DNA of 64,000 bases from Capitulum mitella (taxonomy: Eukaryota > Arthropoda > Thecostraca > Pollicipedomorpha > Pollicipedidae), in contig CP099839.1 of NCBI GenBank assembly GCA_030062745.1, positions 39,261,816 to 39,325,815 on the forward strand, given 5' to 3'. How positions within the stretch are numbered: position 1 is the stretch's first letter; every line of letters begins with the position of its first letter. Positions 25,761 through 38,447 of the stretch are shown here, in pieces. The translations under genes were made by a program, and so were the position numbers. The notes under the pieces are model-generated. The model was not told the DNA's origin. It saw only the letters and a program-made list of their open reading frames with translations, and searched no databases.

Positions 25761-28660
25761 CACGTTTGCAGGGGGACGATCACATAATGTGCAATGCGCG
25801 TGGAGTAAAGCGTCCACTTCCACCACTGCGGCTGTTTGTGCTGTGTCTGAACTTCCCGTGTGTATTTGAAGGTAGAGTAAGTTATCTGGACGGCTTTTAG
25901 TGGCATCTCCTGCCACCGACAAAGTCGCTGCCATCGGATGTTTTTCTCAGTGCGCAGAGGCCTTATGCTGGCTGACAGAGGAAGCAAAGTATTAGAAAAC
26001 GAAGGAACATTTCTGCACTTAACATGGATGTTTAATACCCTCCCCGCAGCCATGCTTTTCTCGCGTTTCTGGGCACCACTTTCATTTCTCAACTGCGCCA
26101 TGATTTGCTCCATCTTGTGCTCCTTGCTCTTTATTCTGGAAGCGGCTTTCATTATCGCCCCGCGAAAATAACTTCCCCATTCTAGAACACGCCATTATCA
26201 TAGAACACGCCATTCATTAGCGCCACGCATCGCCGAAAGCAGAAAAAAATGAGCAGTCGACTATGCGAGAAAAGAGCTGTTTATTTGAAGTGGCCTAATC
26301 TATGTTAGTTCCACTAAAACTAGTTCTGAAACTTCAGCACATTTTGACTTTGGTATTAAACCTCGCCAGAGATAAGCATTTTTACCTCCGCTTTCAACGA
26401 CAAAGTAGTTGAAACCGCCTTGCCCATTTTTTGTCAAGACAGAAAGACGAAAAAACGGCGCTATAGCACGTTTCCCATCCATCTGAATTCATCTGAATCC
26501 ACTTCACCCCACCCTACCGCAAGTTTCCATTTCTCAGGCCACCTGGTATTCTTGGTATTCACCTCTAAGGTCACAGGGACGAAGAGTACCATGCACGTTG
26601 GCCCCTTCCATTGTCATCGTAGTAGTCTCGTGGATGTACAGTCCCATTGGGCAGATACGGTGTCGGCCCTATCAGCTTTGGAAAGTTGACATCAACTTTT
26701 TGTCGATGCACGGAAAAAATGACCAAAAAAGTTTTTGATCCTACCAGCTTTAGAGACGCTCATACCCCAAGTTCACGATTTTGATCCTTTTATCTCCTTG
26801 AAAAGGGTTATAATCACTGTTATCACTGAAACCAACTGATAAATTACTCTATGACCCATTCAAAGTAATTACGAGGTCACATAAGTTCAGTGAATTCACT
26901 TCACCATGGAAATGGCAATGAATTTTCGAACACCAAAATCATGTCAACACGCGCATGTCGAAATAGTCGTACATCGCAAACTGGCTCCACATATCTTAAA
27001 ACTTATGAGGAAAAAACGAAATGTAGTTCAAATGCAGAAAAACGGTTCTCGAGGCCTCGAGAATGGTGCCCTAACCCGGCGACCTTACATCACTATGAAA
27101 TATTTTCTTTTTCCGGATGATGCATTTTTATTTTTTATAATATTTTCAAATATTTTCTTCTTCGGAAAGGCTGCAAAGTAATTCCTTGCAAGTTTCGGGT
27201 TCTTGGCCCACTTCGTTCACCGGCAATCTAACAAAAAAGCACATGCTGGCGATAACACCTCTCGTCCGATGAGAGATACAGCAATCTACTCTGGACATCA
27301 ACAGTTTTATATCAAACATTTACAAATGACTAAGCGAAGCCGACATTCATGGCACGCTTATTCGTCAAGGCTCTCGAATAGCCGTAATGTCGCTGATCTT
27401 GGGCGGACCATTTGGCGAAACCGTCCGTCTTCTGTTTGGGAATGATGCTTTATAGGTGAAAACAGTGGCTTCTGTTTATTATTCAGAAGTAAGGGAGCAA
27501 GCGCAGCGAGATTTCATGGGCCATGTGGACATTTTCGGCGGTTATGGACAAATGTTTTAGTGTGACTGAAAACAACTTTAACTTTAGATGAAGACGTAAG
27601 GCATGATAATTATACGAGCCGTTTGAACATTGCAGACATTTGTTCAGTTTGCCTTTGTGTTTTTGGTCACCTGAATCTTCCGCATAGACCACTTCTTTTT
27701 CATGTGTATAACATGTTATAGTCATCGCCATGAGCAAGACAACGCTTATTTTTCAGGTAGAAGTTTGCGAAAGAAAGCAGATCTGCGCGTGTTCTAGCAG
27801 TCCCATGGCCACTTTCCTATATATACTGATTACCAGACACGTACTCTTACCATTACAGTTGTTGTATTACAGATCTAGTATTCACCGAACATCTCTACGC
27901 AACGCTGTATTGCAGCTTGGACCGGTGGTCATTTCTTATACGACTCCCCTGGTGCACTGCCGCTGCCATTTCATTAGTGTTCACGCTTGTGGCAACCAAG
28001 GTACATATGGTCGAAATAAAACTAAATAATAGGATTAAAAATGACTGCAGTTAATAAGACGAAAGATCTTTCAACCGAAACTGCCACATGCATGTGCGCC
28101 GAATCCCAAAGAGAAACACGTTATATTTGCAAGAAGTTGGGCGTTACAACGCACAGATTCCGAAATCTCCTTCGCTTGTTTTGTTCTCTCACTGTTCTCT
28201 GCTTTTTCCCATTTTGACAGATGAAGCCATCGCATCATTGCCTAGATTCCAAGCACGTAGCCCAGTCGAGAGTTTTGGACGTTTCCCCTGCTCAAAACTT
28301 GGCATTCATTTAGAGGCCATGTCACGTGCCGATGTCACCGCCCCCTCTCATTAGCATACTGCATTTTTGAGCAACTTAACATGTCACAGCCCCGAAAGCA
28401 GCATTGGAACGCCATAAGGCTTGTTTTCAAAAGACTGCAGAAGCACAAAAGTACATTCATTACACTTCCATGACAGAGAGAGCCTTCTTTAGTGGTTTCT
28501 GCCAAACACAACCAGGGGTGGATCTAGCAGGAAGCAGAGGGGTATTCTCTTGGAGGGTGCGAGGGGCCCAACGTGTGCGAAAATATAGCCTGTGGGGAAA
28601 AGAGTGAAGAAATCACTAAAATTTAACTCTAGAGTCCATGACCTGTGTCCTCGCTTTTGA
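25761..28660. other. gene-poor tract
   Basis: Apart from the candidate minus-strand exon at 26020-26152, this AT-rich stretch shows no recognisable gene, RNA or repeat family. A repeat-end-like sequence (GGGGTGGATCTAGCAGG) lies near 28514. Confidence 0.4.
26020..26152 (-). CDS. possible coding exon, unknown lysine/glutamate-rich product
   Basis: A minus-strand ATG at 26152 opens a frame starting MKAASRIKSKEHKMEQIMA and continuing through a charged, probably helical stretch. The part up to about 26035 has coding-like codon use (AAG, GAG, CAG preferred). A possible donor (AGG, then GTATTA) follows. The frame continues another 100 codons with less coding character. No family recognised and no partner exon found. 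Confidence 0.25.
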
Positions 28661-28669
28661 GAGGTTCCT

Positions 28670-29090
28670 GGACACGCCCCCGATCACATAGCACAAGACA
28701 CCACAGGACGCAGTCGGCACACGATCACATCCGCCACGTCCCACACCCCTCTCAATGACACACACGGGCAACAATAGGACGTCGGTTTACCTGGCACGGT
28801 GCGGCGCGCCCGCTCCTTTGGTGTGCTCAAAAGCACCGCGCCAGCTCGGCCTAGGCCAGGAATTCTGTTGTCCGCCGCTGCCATGGCAACCGGCCTACGC
28901 CGCGCCGTCGGCCGGCTCCGTTCTTGGAGCACGCTGACCGTTGCTGATTGGTCGTGCGACGTGGGTCACTCGATAGACGGAATCGATTAGAGCAAGTGAG
29001 CCATGATTACGGCACGGCGGCGTTGGCTGGTCAGCCGCCGCTCAACCCGGTCGGCCAGCCGTTGGAGCCGCAGAGAGTGTGGTGCCACGG
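28670..29090. promoter_or_regulatory. GC-rich island with CCAAT box, candidate promoter or 5' exon
   Basis: The block is GC-rich and contains an inverted CCAAT box (GCTGATTGGTC) at 28943-28953. An ATG in good context at 28882 would start MATGLRRAVGRLRSWSTL, a basic amphipathic stretch, but the frame ends at 28990 and no strong donor is present. Treated as a regulatory island rather than a gene. Confidence 0.3.
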
Positions 29091-29758
29091 GCGTTAGAAA
29101 AAGGCGAACGGTGAACACGGGAACGGGAAACGGGTACCTGTCTGTTTCGTTTCTGCGAAACTGAACAGAACCAAGAGGGCTTCATGGTATCGAATGAGTT
29201 TTTTAAGAAAGATAGAGGAACGACTTGTTAAAAGGGGACCGAAATGAGACTTTCCTTCATGTCGTTGAAACAGACGTTCTATATCGCGGTAAAAGGTATC
29301 AGACAAGATTCACAGATGTTGAATAGACACCATGCATGATATCGTGGCACTTTCGTGACTCCAGCATTATTGCCATCGTTTTCAGTTCGTTGCAGTGTGT
29401 TGCACGTAACACTCAGCAAGAGCAGATTGGATTTAGCCTACGGTACAGAACCAAGTTTGATCATGACATGATCTTCAACCTTCTGCGTTATCCTTACGTT
29501 TAATTCAAAGACAGTTTCAATATTACAGGCAGAATTTCGCAGAAATCTCAATTTTTCTCTTAGAATTTCCCGAGAAGCTCACTGCTTTTGCTCTAAACTT
29601 CACGAGAAATCCAGCGTTGTTTTTTTATTTCAGGAGTTTCATGTTTCTGTGTGCTTTTATCTACAGTATTTTATTCGCCAGGAGCACAAATGTCAGATAA
29701 AACAAGCCAAACCGGAAGACAAAACGAAAACAAGAACGTTGGTCATCTATCATACTGT

Positions 29759-29805
29759 CAGACTGACTGACTGACTGACTGACTGACTGACTGACTGACT
29801 GACTG

Positions 29806-29889
<84 letters not shown>
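29759..29889. repeat. two-phase tetranucleotide microsatellite
   Basis: About 12 GACT units pass at a single junction near 29807 into about 20 AACT units. Units within each phase are almost perfect. Confidence 0.97.
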
Positions 29890-29890
<1 letters not shown>

Positions 29891-32800
29891 GACGGCCTGT
29901 TTAAATGCCGTTTTCTGAAAGATAGCTCTGATTTCCAAGTATTGCTTACAAGGGTTCCTGGCATAGTCGGGAAGTTATGGCCGAAAATTGAAACCCATCT
30001 TTATCTCAGGATATTGATTTACTTCTAACTTAACATGACATTTTTGGGGATATGGTTTTGCTCCCCCATTCTCAGACTTTTTGGGAAGGAGTGGCAATTA
30101 ATACCATTGACGAAAGGTTGTCAAGATGCTGAGCACACCCAGGCGTTCAAGGTGTCCCCAGCAAAGAAGTGCACCGATGTACGCCTCTGCAGTGTTTTAG
30201 TGTCCTCAAAACGGTTGGCGCCAGGTACTTCAAAAAAGACGGCCCCTGTCAGGGGATCAGCACGAGGCTCTTCTGTTGTCCTGATGTTCGGCGACAAAAC
30301 AGAAACAGTCGTGCGCAAAAGAGAGCTCGAGCCATAGAATGTGTCGGCACGTCCATTTCTTGCTCGTCGTGGCAGCGAGTGAAACCACGCAAGAACTCTT
30401 ACAAAAACATGAATAATTTCATACTACATGACGGCATCAGAGGTCGTTTACCGTCTCTTTACGACTGACAGCCGTCGGTATTTCCGGGTACCGGAATTCG
30501 CTCCAGGGTCGAGTCACCGATGATATTTTTTCACTTGATCCTGTTAAAGCTCGGGAAGCTATGCTCCGTACCTCCGTAGTTATGTGTATGCCGCACGGCC
30601 ATACGCTACGTTTTACTTTCGATCCACTTAGAAGCGCAGCGTTATCGAGGTTGAAAACGGTTCTGCGTCGTATGTTTGTGAGATAATTCATTACACTTCT
30701 TTATCTTCGTACATTAGCAGTATTTCGTGCCGGGAAAGGAGGCAGATGCTGCCCCCTCCCCTCCCCCACCCCGTCCGGTTTTTCGCTCGCCCTTCCCGGG
30801 CTTTTGGGGGCTGCTGCACAAAACTTCATAGCTTTTCCAAAATATGTTTTTTTTACATGTTGTGACGAAACTTTAATTATTCTCCTCATCCAGAGGCGGT
30901 TTAGGCATTTTGTAGCACAAACTTGGCCGACGACGGATCCAGGGTCATGCAAAAAGGGTATGATATTTTTTGATTCCTAGGAGTTTATGGCTCACTGTAT
31001 AAATAAAATAAAACAACTTACGATGAAAACATATTTGCCCTAATTTACGCATATAATACACCTATATGAACTGCCAGGGCGTCTCCAGGCAACGGTTTTG
31101 GGTTGCATGTTTCGTCCAATAACACGCTCAGAGAGCCTAAGAGACATCTGCATCTGTGTGATTGTTCTTGCTAGTTCTGCATATATTGCGACCAAATACC
31201 ATATATTCCAGTGGAAACAAAAATGAATGGCGGTTCCAGGGTCATATACAAGGGATATTTTACTTGTTGCTATTTCTGAAAAATTATAGCTCGATCTATG
31301 AAATAAAACACAGCTATCACCACGTAGTTCTTCACCCCTCTTTTTTGGTACTTGGATCCGCCTATGGGCATTTGTCATATGCATATGATATGGCATGCAA
31401 AGCATACGGAAATGTTCCTTGATTACATATAAGCTCGCGAGATGCAAAACACGTCGCAGAATGAATTGGCATTCCACAAAAGCGTTTACACCTTTTTATG
31501 TATTCTGGATATGCGTATGAAAGTTGAAAATCGACTTCTCACTGTCATATGTGATAGACTTATTCACTGTGGGTAGAAGGGCACGAAATAAAACGAAATT
31601 GGACACAAAATGTGGCCACAACTGTCTTGTAAATAAACCACTATTTATATCCGTATTTTGGCCCTCCTTTCCCCACTCCTTTTCCAAATGTTTGCTATTT
31701 TTTAATGTAGATTTAAGTTTTTTATTATTTAGCTTTCAAGTTTTAGATTTAAGTTTAAGATAGATTTAGGATTTAAGTTTCAGATTAAAGTTTTTTTCGC
31801 GTGTGCTAAGTCCTTGACCTTTCCTATCAATAATTCAGCGCAAGTCCAAATTCCTGGAGAACCTGCGTCATCGCGACGTCCGGACGGGACGAGACCCCTC
31901 CAAAATCGGCAGGCACCCATTCCCTTGTTGGTCATATCAGCATATCATCTAATCTCTGAGCCACAGGCGTGTCTGACAAGCTCCACGAAACTTGCGTCTG
32001 TTTATCGGAAAGACGGCTTCTTGTTTCCGTTTTTATACGACTAGCGAGAAGCTTTTTGCGTTGAATGGCCGGCAGCACTTCGCGTCTACTTCGTGTCTTT
32101 GCAAAGCCGAGGAAGTATTTTCCAAAACTGCTTCACATATCCATTTTGCCTTGCTGCCTTTGGCCATGCCTGCATTCGTTACTTTGCCTTTATTGATTCT
32201 AACCGTTGATTTTAACGATGAATGTTCATTGCCAGTTGGCCATTACCACTGAAAAACGAGTAGTTTTGGGGCAATATAAGTGCGTGTCCTGCAAAAGACA
32301 ATGCAAAGCTCTTGGGGAATTTAGTGACCTTCTGTTGGAATTTGCATGGCTTGATGTCAGTTGGTTGTAAAATTAACGGTTTATGGAGGGATCTCGGACC
32401 TTGTCGACCAGATCAACTATCTGTATCGTTCTGCTGAAATAGATCTCTCTTTGTCTACAACCCGGCTCATAATGGTTGACCAGATATTGGTTTTTGGTTC
32501 ACTGCTTCCTTCACAACGCCAGCGTAAATATTGATGAATATCGTCGTGATAAAACAGGTTTCTGTGCTATTAAGACGGTCACTTCGTACTCAGATTAACT
32601 GCAATTTCATCTAACATTGTTTCCAGCCGGCCGCAGGTACCTGTGCAGCTGGATCCAGTAAGGGCTCCACTATGTATTCGTAATTGGCAGGAAGTTACGT
32701 TCAAGCCGGTATGGCGTATTTTTTTATACACATGCATTGGTGCAATGTTAAATTACGGAGGCAATAAAGTTGAATTCCTTCGCAAAAACCCATTTCCCCT

Positions 32801-34089
32801 GCTGATAGCGTTTGTGGCTTCAGGTTAACTAAACCGATCCTCGGCTAATCTTTTAGCATTCCCTGGCTGTTTTATCAAGAGCTGAGAGCCAAACCTAGAA
32901 TTGCTCTTTTTTGTCTCCCCGAATTCCCACCGCTGGTGCGTGATATTTCCCCCGGAACGCCAAGACTCCACTACAGACCAAATATTGTTTATGTTCGTGT
33001 ACGTGATCAATAATGTCCAGACACGTAAGGCGGCAGCACACATCTAGAACACGCGATCGCCTCCCTGCCTCATATTGTCCTCGCATTCATTTGCGGGTGC
33101 ATGTTGATGGAAATACTAGGGGACACGAATCTTGTTCGTGTTTTTGTTACGTCTTTTTCTTTATTACCTGTCTGTCTAAGTAAGGTACTTGAGATTGCTA
33201 GACACACTGCCGACGAGACGTCATGCTTAACATATGTGTTTTGCGATCACCAAATTCGCTGACTGGACGGACCAACAGCCGTCATTTGTAGCAATAATTT
33301 CAAGAAACCAATGAAATTCATTTCCTCTTTTGAATCTGCAAAGTTTATGAGGCAGGCACAACAACACATGGGTGTTTCTGCTGAAAAAATGATGCAATGG
33401 CAAAAAGACTGTCATGTCGGCGACAGAAATGCTAAATATTTGTCTAATTGCCCGAGGACAAATTGTTCAAAGGCAATGCCACATTAAAGAGAATATTTTT
33501 TTTGAAACTCCTCCATTTACACCATATGGGAATGATGTCTGCACAGCGTCGTGGAGGTATGTTGGCCATTTTGAAGGTGAAATGTCACCGGCGGCTGCTC
33601 ACCGTGATGGAATAAAAATAGCAGGCATATCTGATTGGAAATCTGTTTCCATGTGGCTTGGTGTCTTGGCTGGTCTTTAGTTCAAAGCTGCGTTCGCGAC
33701 GGGGGACGTTATCTGGCATTGTTGACAGGCTGTCGGCGCCTCACAAGTTCGGTGCGCTGGACCTCGCTCTCTGTGAGGCTGCTGTTGTGCCTTTGTTGGA
33801 CAGCGATCGTGAATGTGGCTGAAAGATCATGAGACGGTCTGTAACGGCTGAATTCGTGGCCGGCTCGACCACGATGGCAGGCGCGCAATATCGCAGAAAA
33901 GCAAACAAACAAAAAACAAAGCAAAACAAGAACCAACTGAATTGGACAGACAAATACCTTTCACATAAGCTGTCTTACATACGCTCTGATGAACTAACAA
34001 TGCCGAATGTCACGCTGGTTAGTGAGATGCGTGGGCTGTGGGGATTCCAAAACAGCAGCTAAAGGCAATCAGATGTGACCAATGAATCA
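29890..34089. other. gene-poor AT-rich tract with old repeats
   Basis: An imperfect ~85-base direct repeat lies at 30938-31021 and 31231-31315 (both begin GGWTCCAGGGTCAT). A TTTAAGTTT-type degenerate run lies at 31725-31790. No supportable gene. Confidence 0.45.
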
Positions 34090-34580
34090 TACCGGCGTGG
34101 ACAGAGGAAGCAGCCGTTGGGCCGTGCGCAGCAATTCTGCCAGACCCATCGCGCCCCACAGCCGTCGTCCGAGGCTGGTGGGAGAGGCGGCGGGACGGGC
34201 GGCCCGCCGCACTCCCAGACGCCCCACCCCACCGGCTACCGGCGGCGGGCGCGCCGGCCGGCGCCGCCGGCGACAGCCGCCAACCGCACAGGTGCTGCTG
34301 GGAGCGTGACCGCACCTGCTCTAATGGAGCCGGCAATCAGCGGAGGTGCGGCCGTCGAGACCGTCCGGATCTGAGTCAGTGGCCCGGCCGGGCCTGGCCC
34401 GCGGCGGTCCGGGGTGAGGTGCCGCCCTCCGCAGCCGAAGCTCCGCGTCCGAGCCTGGGGGGCTGTGCGCCGCCAGACAGCAGAGCCGCCGCACCTGAAA
34501 GGCCGCACACCGCCAGACAGCAGAGCCGCCGTATCTGGGCCGGACGTGCGTCCCAGCGGACGCGACATGGCTGAGAAACT
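34090..34580. promoter_or_regulatory. GC-rich island with a 40-base tandem duplication
   Basis: The sequence is very GC-rich. A block containing GCCAGACAGCAGAGCCGCCG occurs twice with a 40-base period (from about 34470 and 34510). Open frames on both strands follow from composition. It may be a promoter or untranslated exon; no splice sites or protein family support a coding call. Confidence 0.3.
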
Positions 34581-36590
34581 GGACATGGACCAGTGGATTA
34601 GACTGGACATGCTGACCTTTTGCAAATTACAACGTTCAGTTTGTGATAGACTGACTTAAATCAAAGCCATTGCCAACATTGAACGTATTAGTTATTAAGA
34701 TACGATACGAGACTATCTTAATCACCGTCACCTGCAACGGATAGGATCTCCCATTGTAATAACTGGGTAGTTGTACCAACCAACAATACCGAAATGTGAC
34801 ATCACACTTTTAGAGCTGACTTATTAAATACAAAACTTCAAAATACGAAGTTCATTTTTGTTACGACCGTTTTACCAAGACTTTTATCCATACTAATCTT
34901 CCACATTTCATTTAATCCTAAATTCCGAAAAATGTCGTCTTGCAGCGATAAACATACGACACACGTAGGTGGAGTGACCGGATATGCCCGTACAAAAAAA
35001 ACGTACGTTATGGTTCCAAATTTGTCCAGAAATGACGATCGATTGCTTGAGATCTGAACCAGATGGCATGGGCTGAGAAACTCATTCGCCGTGACGTATC
35101 AGCCATTTCATGGATGTCAACGGGTTGAGAAATAAACTCATTAATAAGTGGAAGCATGCAAACGAATTTCCGGGCTTGACATCAAGTGGAAGTCGCGAAA
35201 ACCACAGACACTCGACAACTCATGGGCCTTGCACCATTTATAGTGTGGCGTCAGTGGGGAAGACGTATGGTGTAGCTCAAATTTCGACTTGCGCTGCAGT
35301 AGCGATGCAACAGAGTACCAACAGCAGTTTTCAAAGCCTGGCCAGCGCGTAAACGAAGGTGTGGTAAACATTTCCCTGGTTAAAGTGGGCAATAAAGCGG
35401 TGAAGGTGAACAACAAACCACTGTTGCCTTATTTTGAGCATATTCTCCCAACACGTGACATCAAAATAATTGACACCACTAGTACGTGTTTTAATGCGGA
35501 ATACAAGTCCATGTGGTTCAGCTCAATTTTATGCATGACAGCCTAAATAAAAGTACCATTGAATGAGATATATGGGATAATTCTTCCTAAAAGATGGTAT
35601 TGCTATTTTCAGGCGATGCATATTTCCGATGCAGACGCCTTCTTCCGTCGAGAGTTGGGACTGCTTGTCAGCTGCATTAAGCGTGAGTGCCTAGAACTGT
35701 CTTTGGTCGTATCTAGTGGAGGCATTGCGATTCACGCGGTCCTTCAGAAAGTATCATTGAACTGTTTTTCTGTCGAGTGATTGCGTGGCGGGCGTTCGTT
35801 CGGACCGCAGAGGGAATTTCTGGGGCTGCATGAGCATCTCGTGACTACATCGTGTGGCTAATAAGTCCAATTTTGAACATGTCGTTCTACGCCCTGCGCT
35901 TCATCTAGCGGCAACAGAGCGCACCACTTTCTAGGTGGCGGCCAACAGTCTTTCTTGCGTAGATGGCGCTAGCTGCACAGAATGAGCATCATCCCTTAGG
36001 GCACCTGGAGAGTGGCTCACTGGGGATTGACTGATATGTGGGGTAAACGAAAAACAGGTGGCGCTGATAGAAAGACTTTACGTAGTTCAAAAATGGACCC
36101 CAAGTACCCAACGTCCAAACGCTGTTTCAACACTAACTCTCACCCGACTTCCGGCTGTTTTATTTCGAAAACTGCCGAAAACACCGTAATTTCGGCATTG
36201 TTTTCGTTACATCTCCCCGTCCCACTCTGTGGAGCTTACCTCTCCGCATAAGACTTAGAACGTTTCAGCGAACTCCAAACTTAAATGACACGAGTGCACA
36301 AACATGTAGTCGGACTACGCGAAATGGGGACTGACACGCAGCAAACGTCGGTGGAGCCCACCTCTCACGCACGTCATCGTCTGCGTGAGAAGCGACAATT
36401 ACGACTCCTCCTCGTCATCACATGCAGGCCAGACAAGGTAATAAAACGTGGTCGGAGAAATGGCTCTTTAGCCAGTTGAGCATAGCTGTCCCCGCTTGTC
36501 CAACGATATCGACGCAGACTCTCCGTCATCGATCAATGCTTTTTGCCAAAAACTCCACCGCCACGGCCGCGTCAAATTCTCAAGACAACC
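34581..36590. other. gene-poor stretch; possible short arthropod repeat
   Basis: Around 35905-35975 there are CATCTAGCGGC and AGATGGCGCTAGC motifs in opposite orientation, a common signature of short interspersed repeats in arthropod genomes. Nothing else is recognised. Confidence 0.3.
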
Positions 36591-36896
36591 GCAGACTCCA
36601 GAAAGGAGAAACTCTAACGTCCGTGGCTGGCGAGCTGCCATCAGTCAGACCTGTCGAGCGGAGCAGACGGCGCGTCTGCCACCGCCGCCCGCCGCCGTCG
36701 CGCTGCGGCACCCGAGCTGACAGAAATCTGCCGACTGTCCGCCGGAGCGTCGCGGCGGTCGGCGCCAATCTCGGCTGATCAAAGGCCACGTCCGGAGGTG
36801 GTCGCCGCCCGGGGAGCCGGCTGCTGACTCTGGCGGCGAGCGCAGAGGAGACCCAGCCTGACGTCCGAGCGGTCAGGGCCCCCGGTCGCCGCCGGG

Positions 36897-36948
36897 ATGG
36901 TCGCTTTCTGCGGTGCCTGCCTCGTGGTGATTTGTTTGCAGACGGCTG
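36897..36948 (+). CDS. possible signal-peptide first exon of a secreted protein
   Basis: After a 300-base GC-rich leader (36600-36896), an ATG at 36897 begins MVAFCGACLVVICLQTA, a compact signal-peptide-like sequence, followed by a donor GTATAAGT at 36949. This would make a 52-base first exon ending in phase 1. No downstream plus-strand exon is recognised before 41 kb, and the CAP gene beyond is on the other strand. The pattern could be chance. Confidence 0.28.
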
Positions 36949-37118
36949 GTATAAGTTACGTCAGTTTTCTTGTCTGTCTTCTTGTTTTTTTTTTCATCGT
37001 TTGATCTGAGCTGGATAAACAGTGCTTAAGAGCTTGCTGAAAAGGTCCACCTAAACCGTCCATGTATCCAAACCGTACCAGTACGTTCATAGCATTTCGA
37101 CATGGCATATTTCCTTAA

Positions 37119-38443
37119 CCCGGAGCCGCTTGGAGTGTTTTTGCACCCGCAACCGTCTGGGGTGTCAAAAGGGGTGCAGGTCTCTGTGACCATGCACTGC
37201 CACATTGCCTCAAGATCTAACTGTCGGAATCTAAACTGGTCTGCCACCAGTCAATAATCCTGAGTCTTGGGATACAGAAAATACTATATTAGCCCTAGTC
37301 ACGCAACTGATGACGTCACAGGTCGCTTAAAATGTTTAACACGGCGCGGGAAAAACTGGCACCGGTTCGTACATCATATCATCGGCAATACCGATCTTAG
37401 AGCCTTTCACTGGGTGTCAAACAAAAGGCGGTGATCTTCTGCATCAAAAGTATGCCGCAATGTTAAAAAATATCGGGTCAAGGTTAACCTAGACCAGGCG
37501 AAATATTGGTCTTACTTTACATACCAAAGATCGATCCTCACCCGCAGCCTTTTTGATCCACGCGACAAAAAGGACGGAAGTGAGACCTTCTGATGACCAG
37601 TTTTTCATTACCTGTTTTTCATGTAGTCAAAATCAGTCTAGGTGGTCAGGTCAGATTAGCTTGCTTTATTCTTCCTGAAAAAGAGCGATAATTACTCTCT
37701 GTGATCACTTAACTGCACCAGGCACAAAACCGAAATGACATCTCTTGACAATTAAATCTGCTTTGTCTGCTCTTTGTCAGGTCAAGGTCAAACAAGGTTA
37801 GGAGAGACAGTCATTTTTCTTTTCCTTACTAGGAACGATAATTACTCTCTGCTGCTACTGAACGATCCTCCACAGACAATGTTGTACTTCATTCCGTTTT
37901 GACATCTACCTATTGACGAGACATCTACTATATATGACGAGACTTGAAATGGCCTAACGATGCATTTGATGAACCTTGCTAAGAAACGCATATAGATTTA
38001 CTCGTCTGGCTTGAAGGGTAGAGAAGGTCATGGGCAACCACTTCTATCAGCCACAATGCAAACCAATGCAACTGCCATGGTGTTTGTATTTTAACATGAT
38101 CTCTAATGCTGACATGTCACGGTTTTGCATCTTTTTGGTGACCGTGCCCTGCGTAAATCTAAATAACCCATGCATTATACTCGCGAATATTATCAAAAAA
38201 ATGAAGCATGTTCAGCCTGTTCTCGCCACCGCCCCAAGCGGCGAAAGCATTCATACAAGGGTTCACTTACAGCAACATATTCTCGTGACCTTACCTAGCA
38301 TGGACATGGTTTTGATGTGAAAATATCTAAAATTAAGTGATAAATAGGTGCCAAAGGTTTGGTTGGACTGGCTCTAACGGTTTACAAGTTATTTACGAAA
38401 ACCGACGGGGTGCCCTATATGACACCCCCAGGCGGTGCCGTGC
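37119..38443. mobile_element. non-autonomous TTAA-type DNA transposon, family B copy 2
   Basis: It is homologous to 10022-11260 over its whole length, in the same orientation. The left flank is TTAA (37115-37118); the right flank is TTAG (38444-38447). The ends are imperfect inverted repeats containing GCCTGGGGGTGTC. A TCAAGGTCA motif lies at 37782-37790. No coding capacity. About 1325 bases, slightly longer than copy 1 because of small insertions. Confidence 0.75.
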
Positions 38444-38447
38444 TTAG

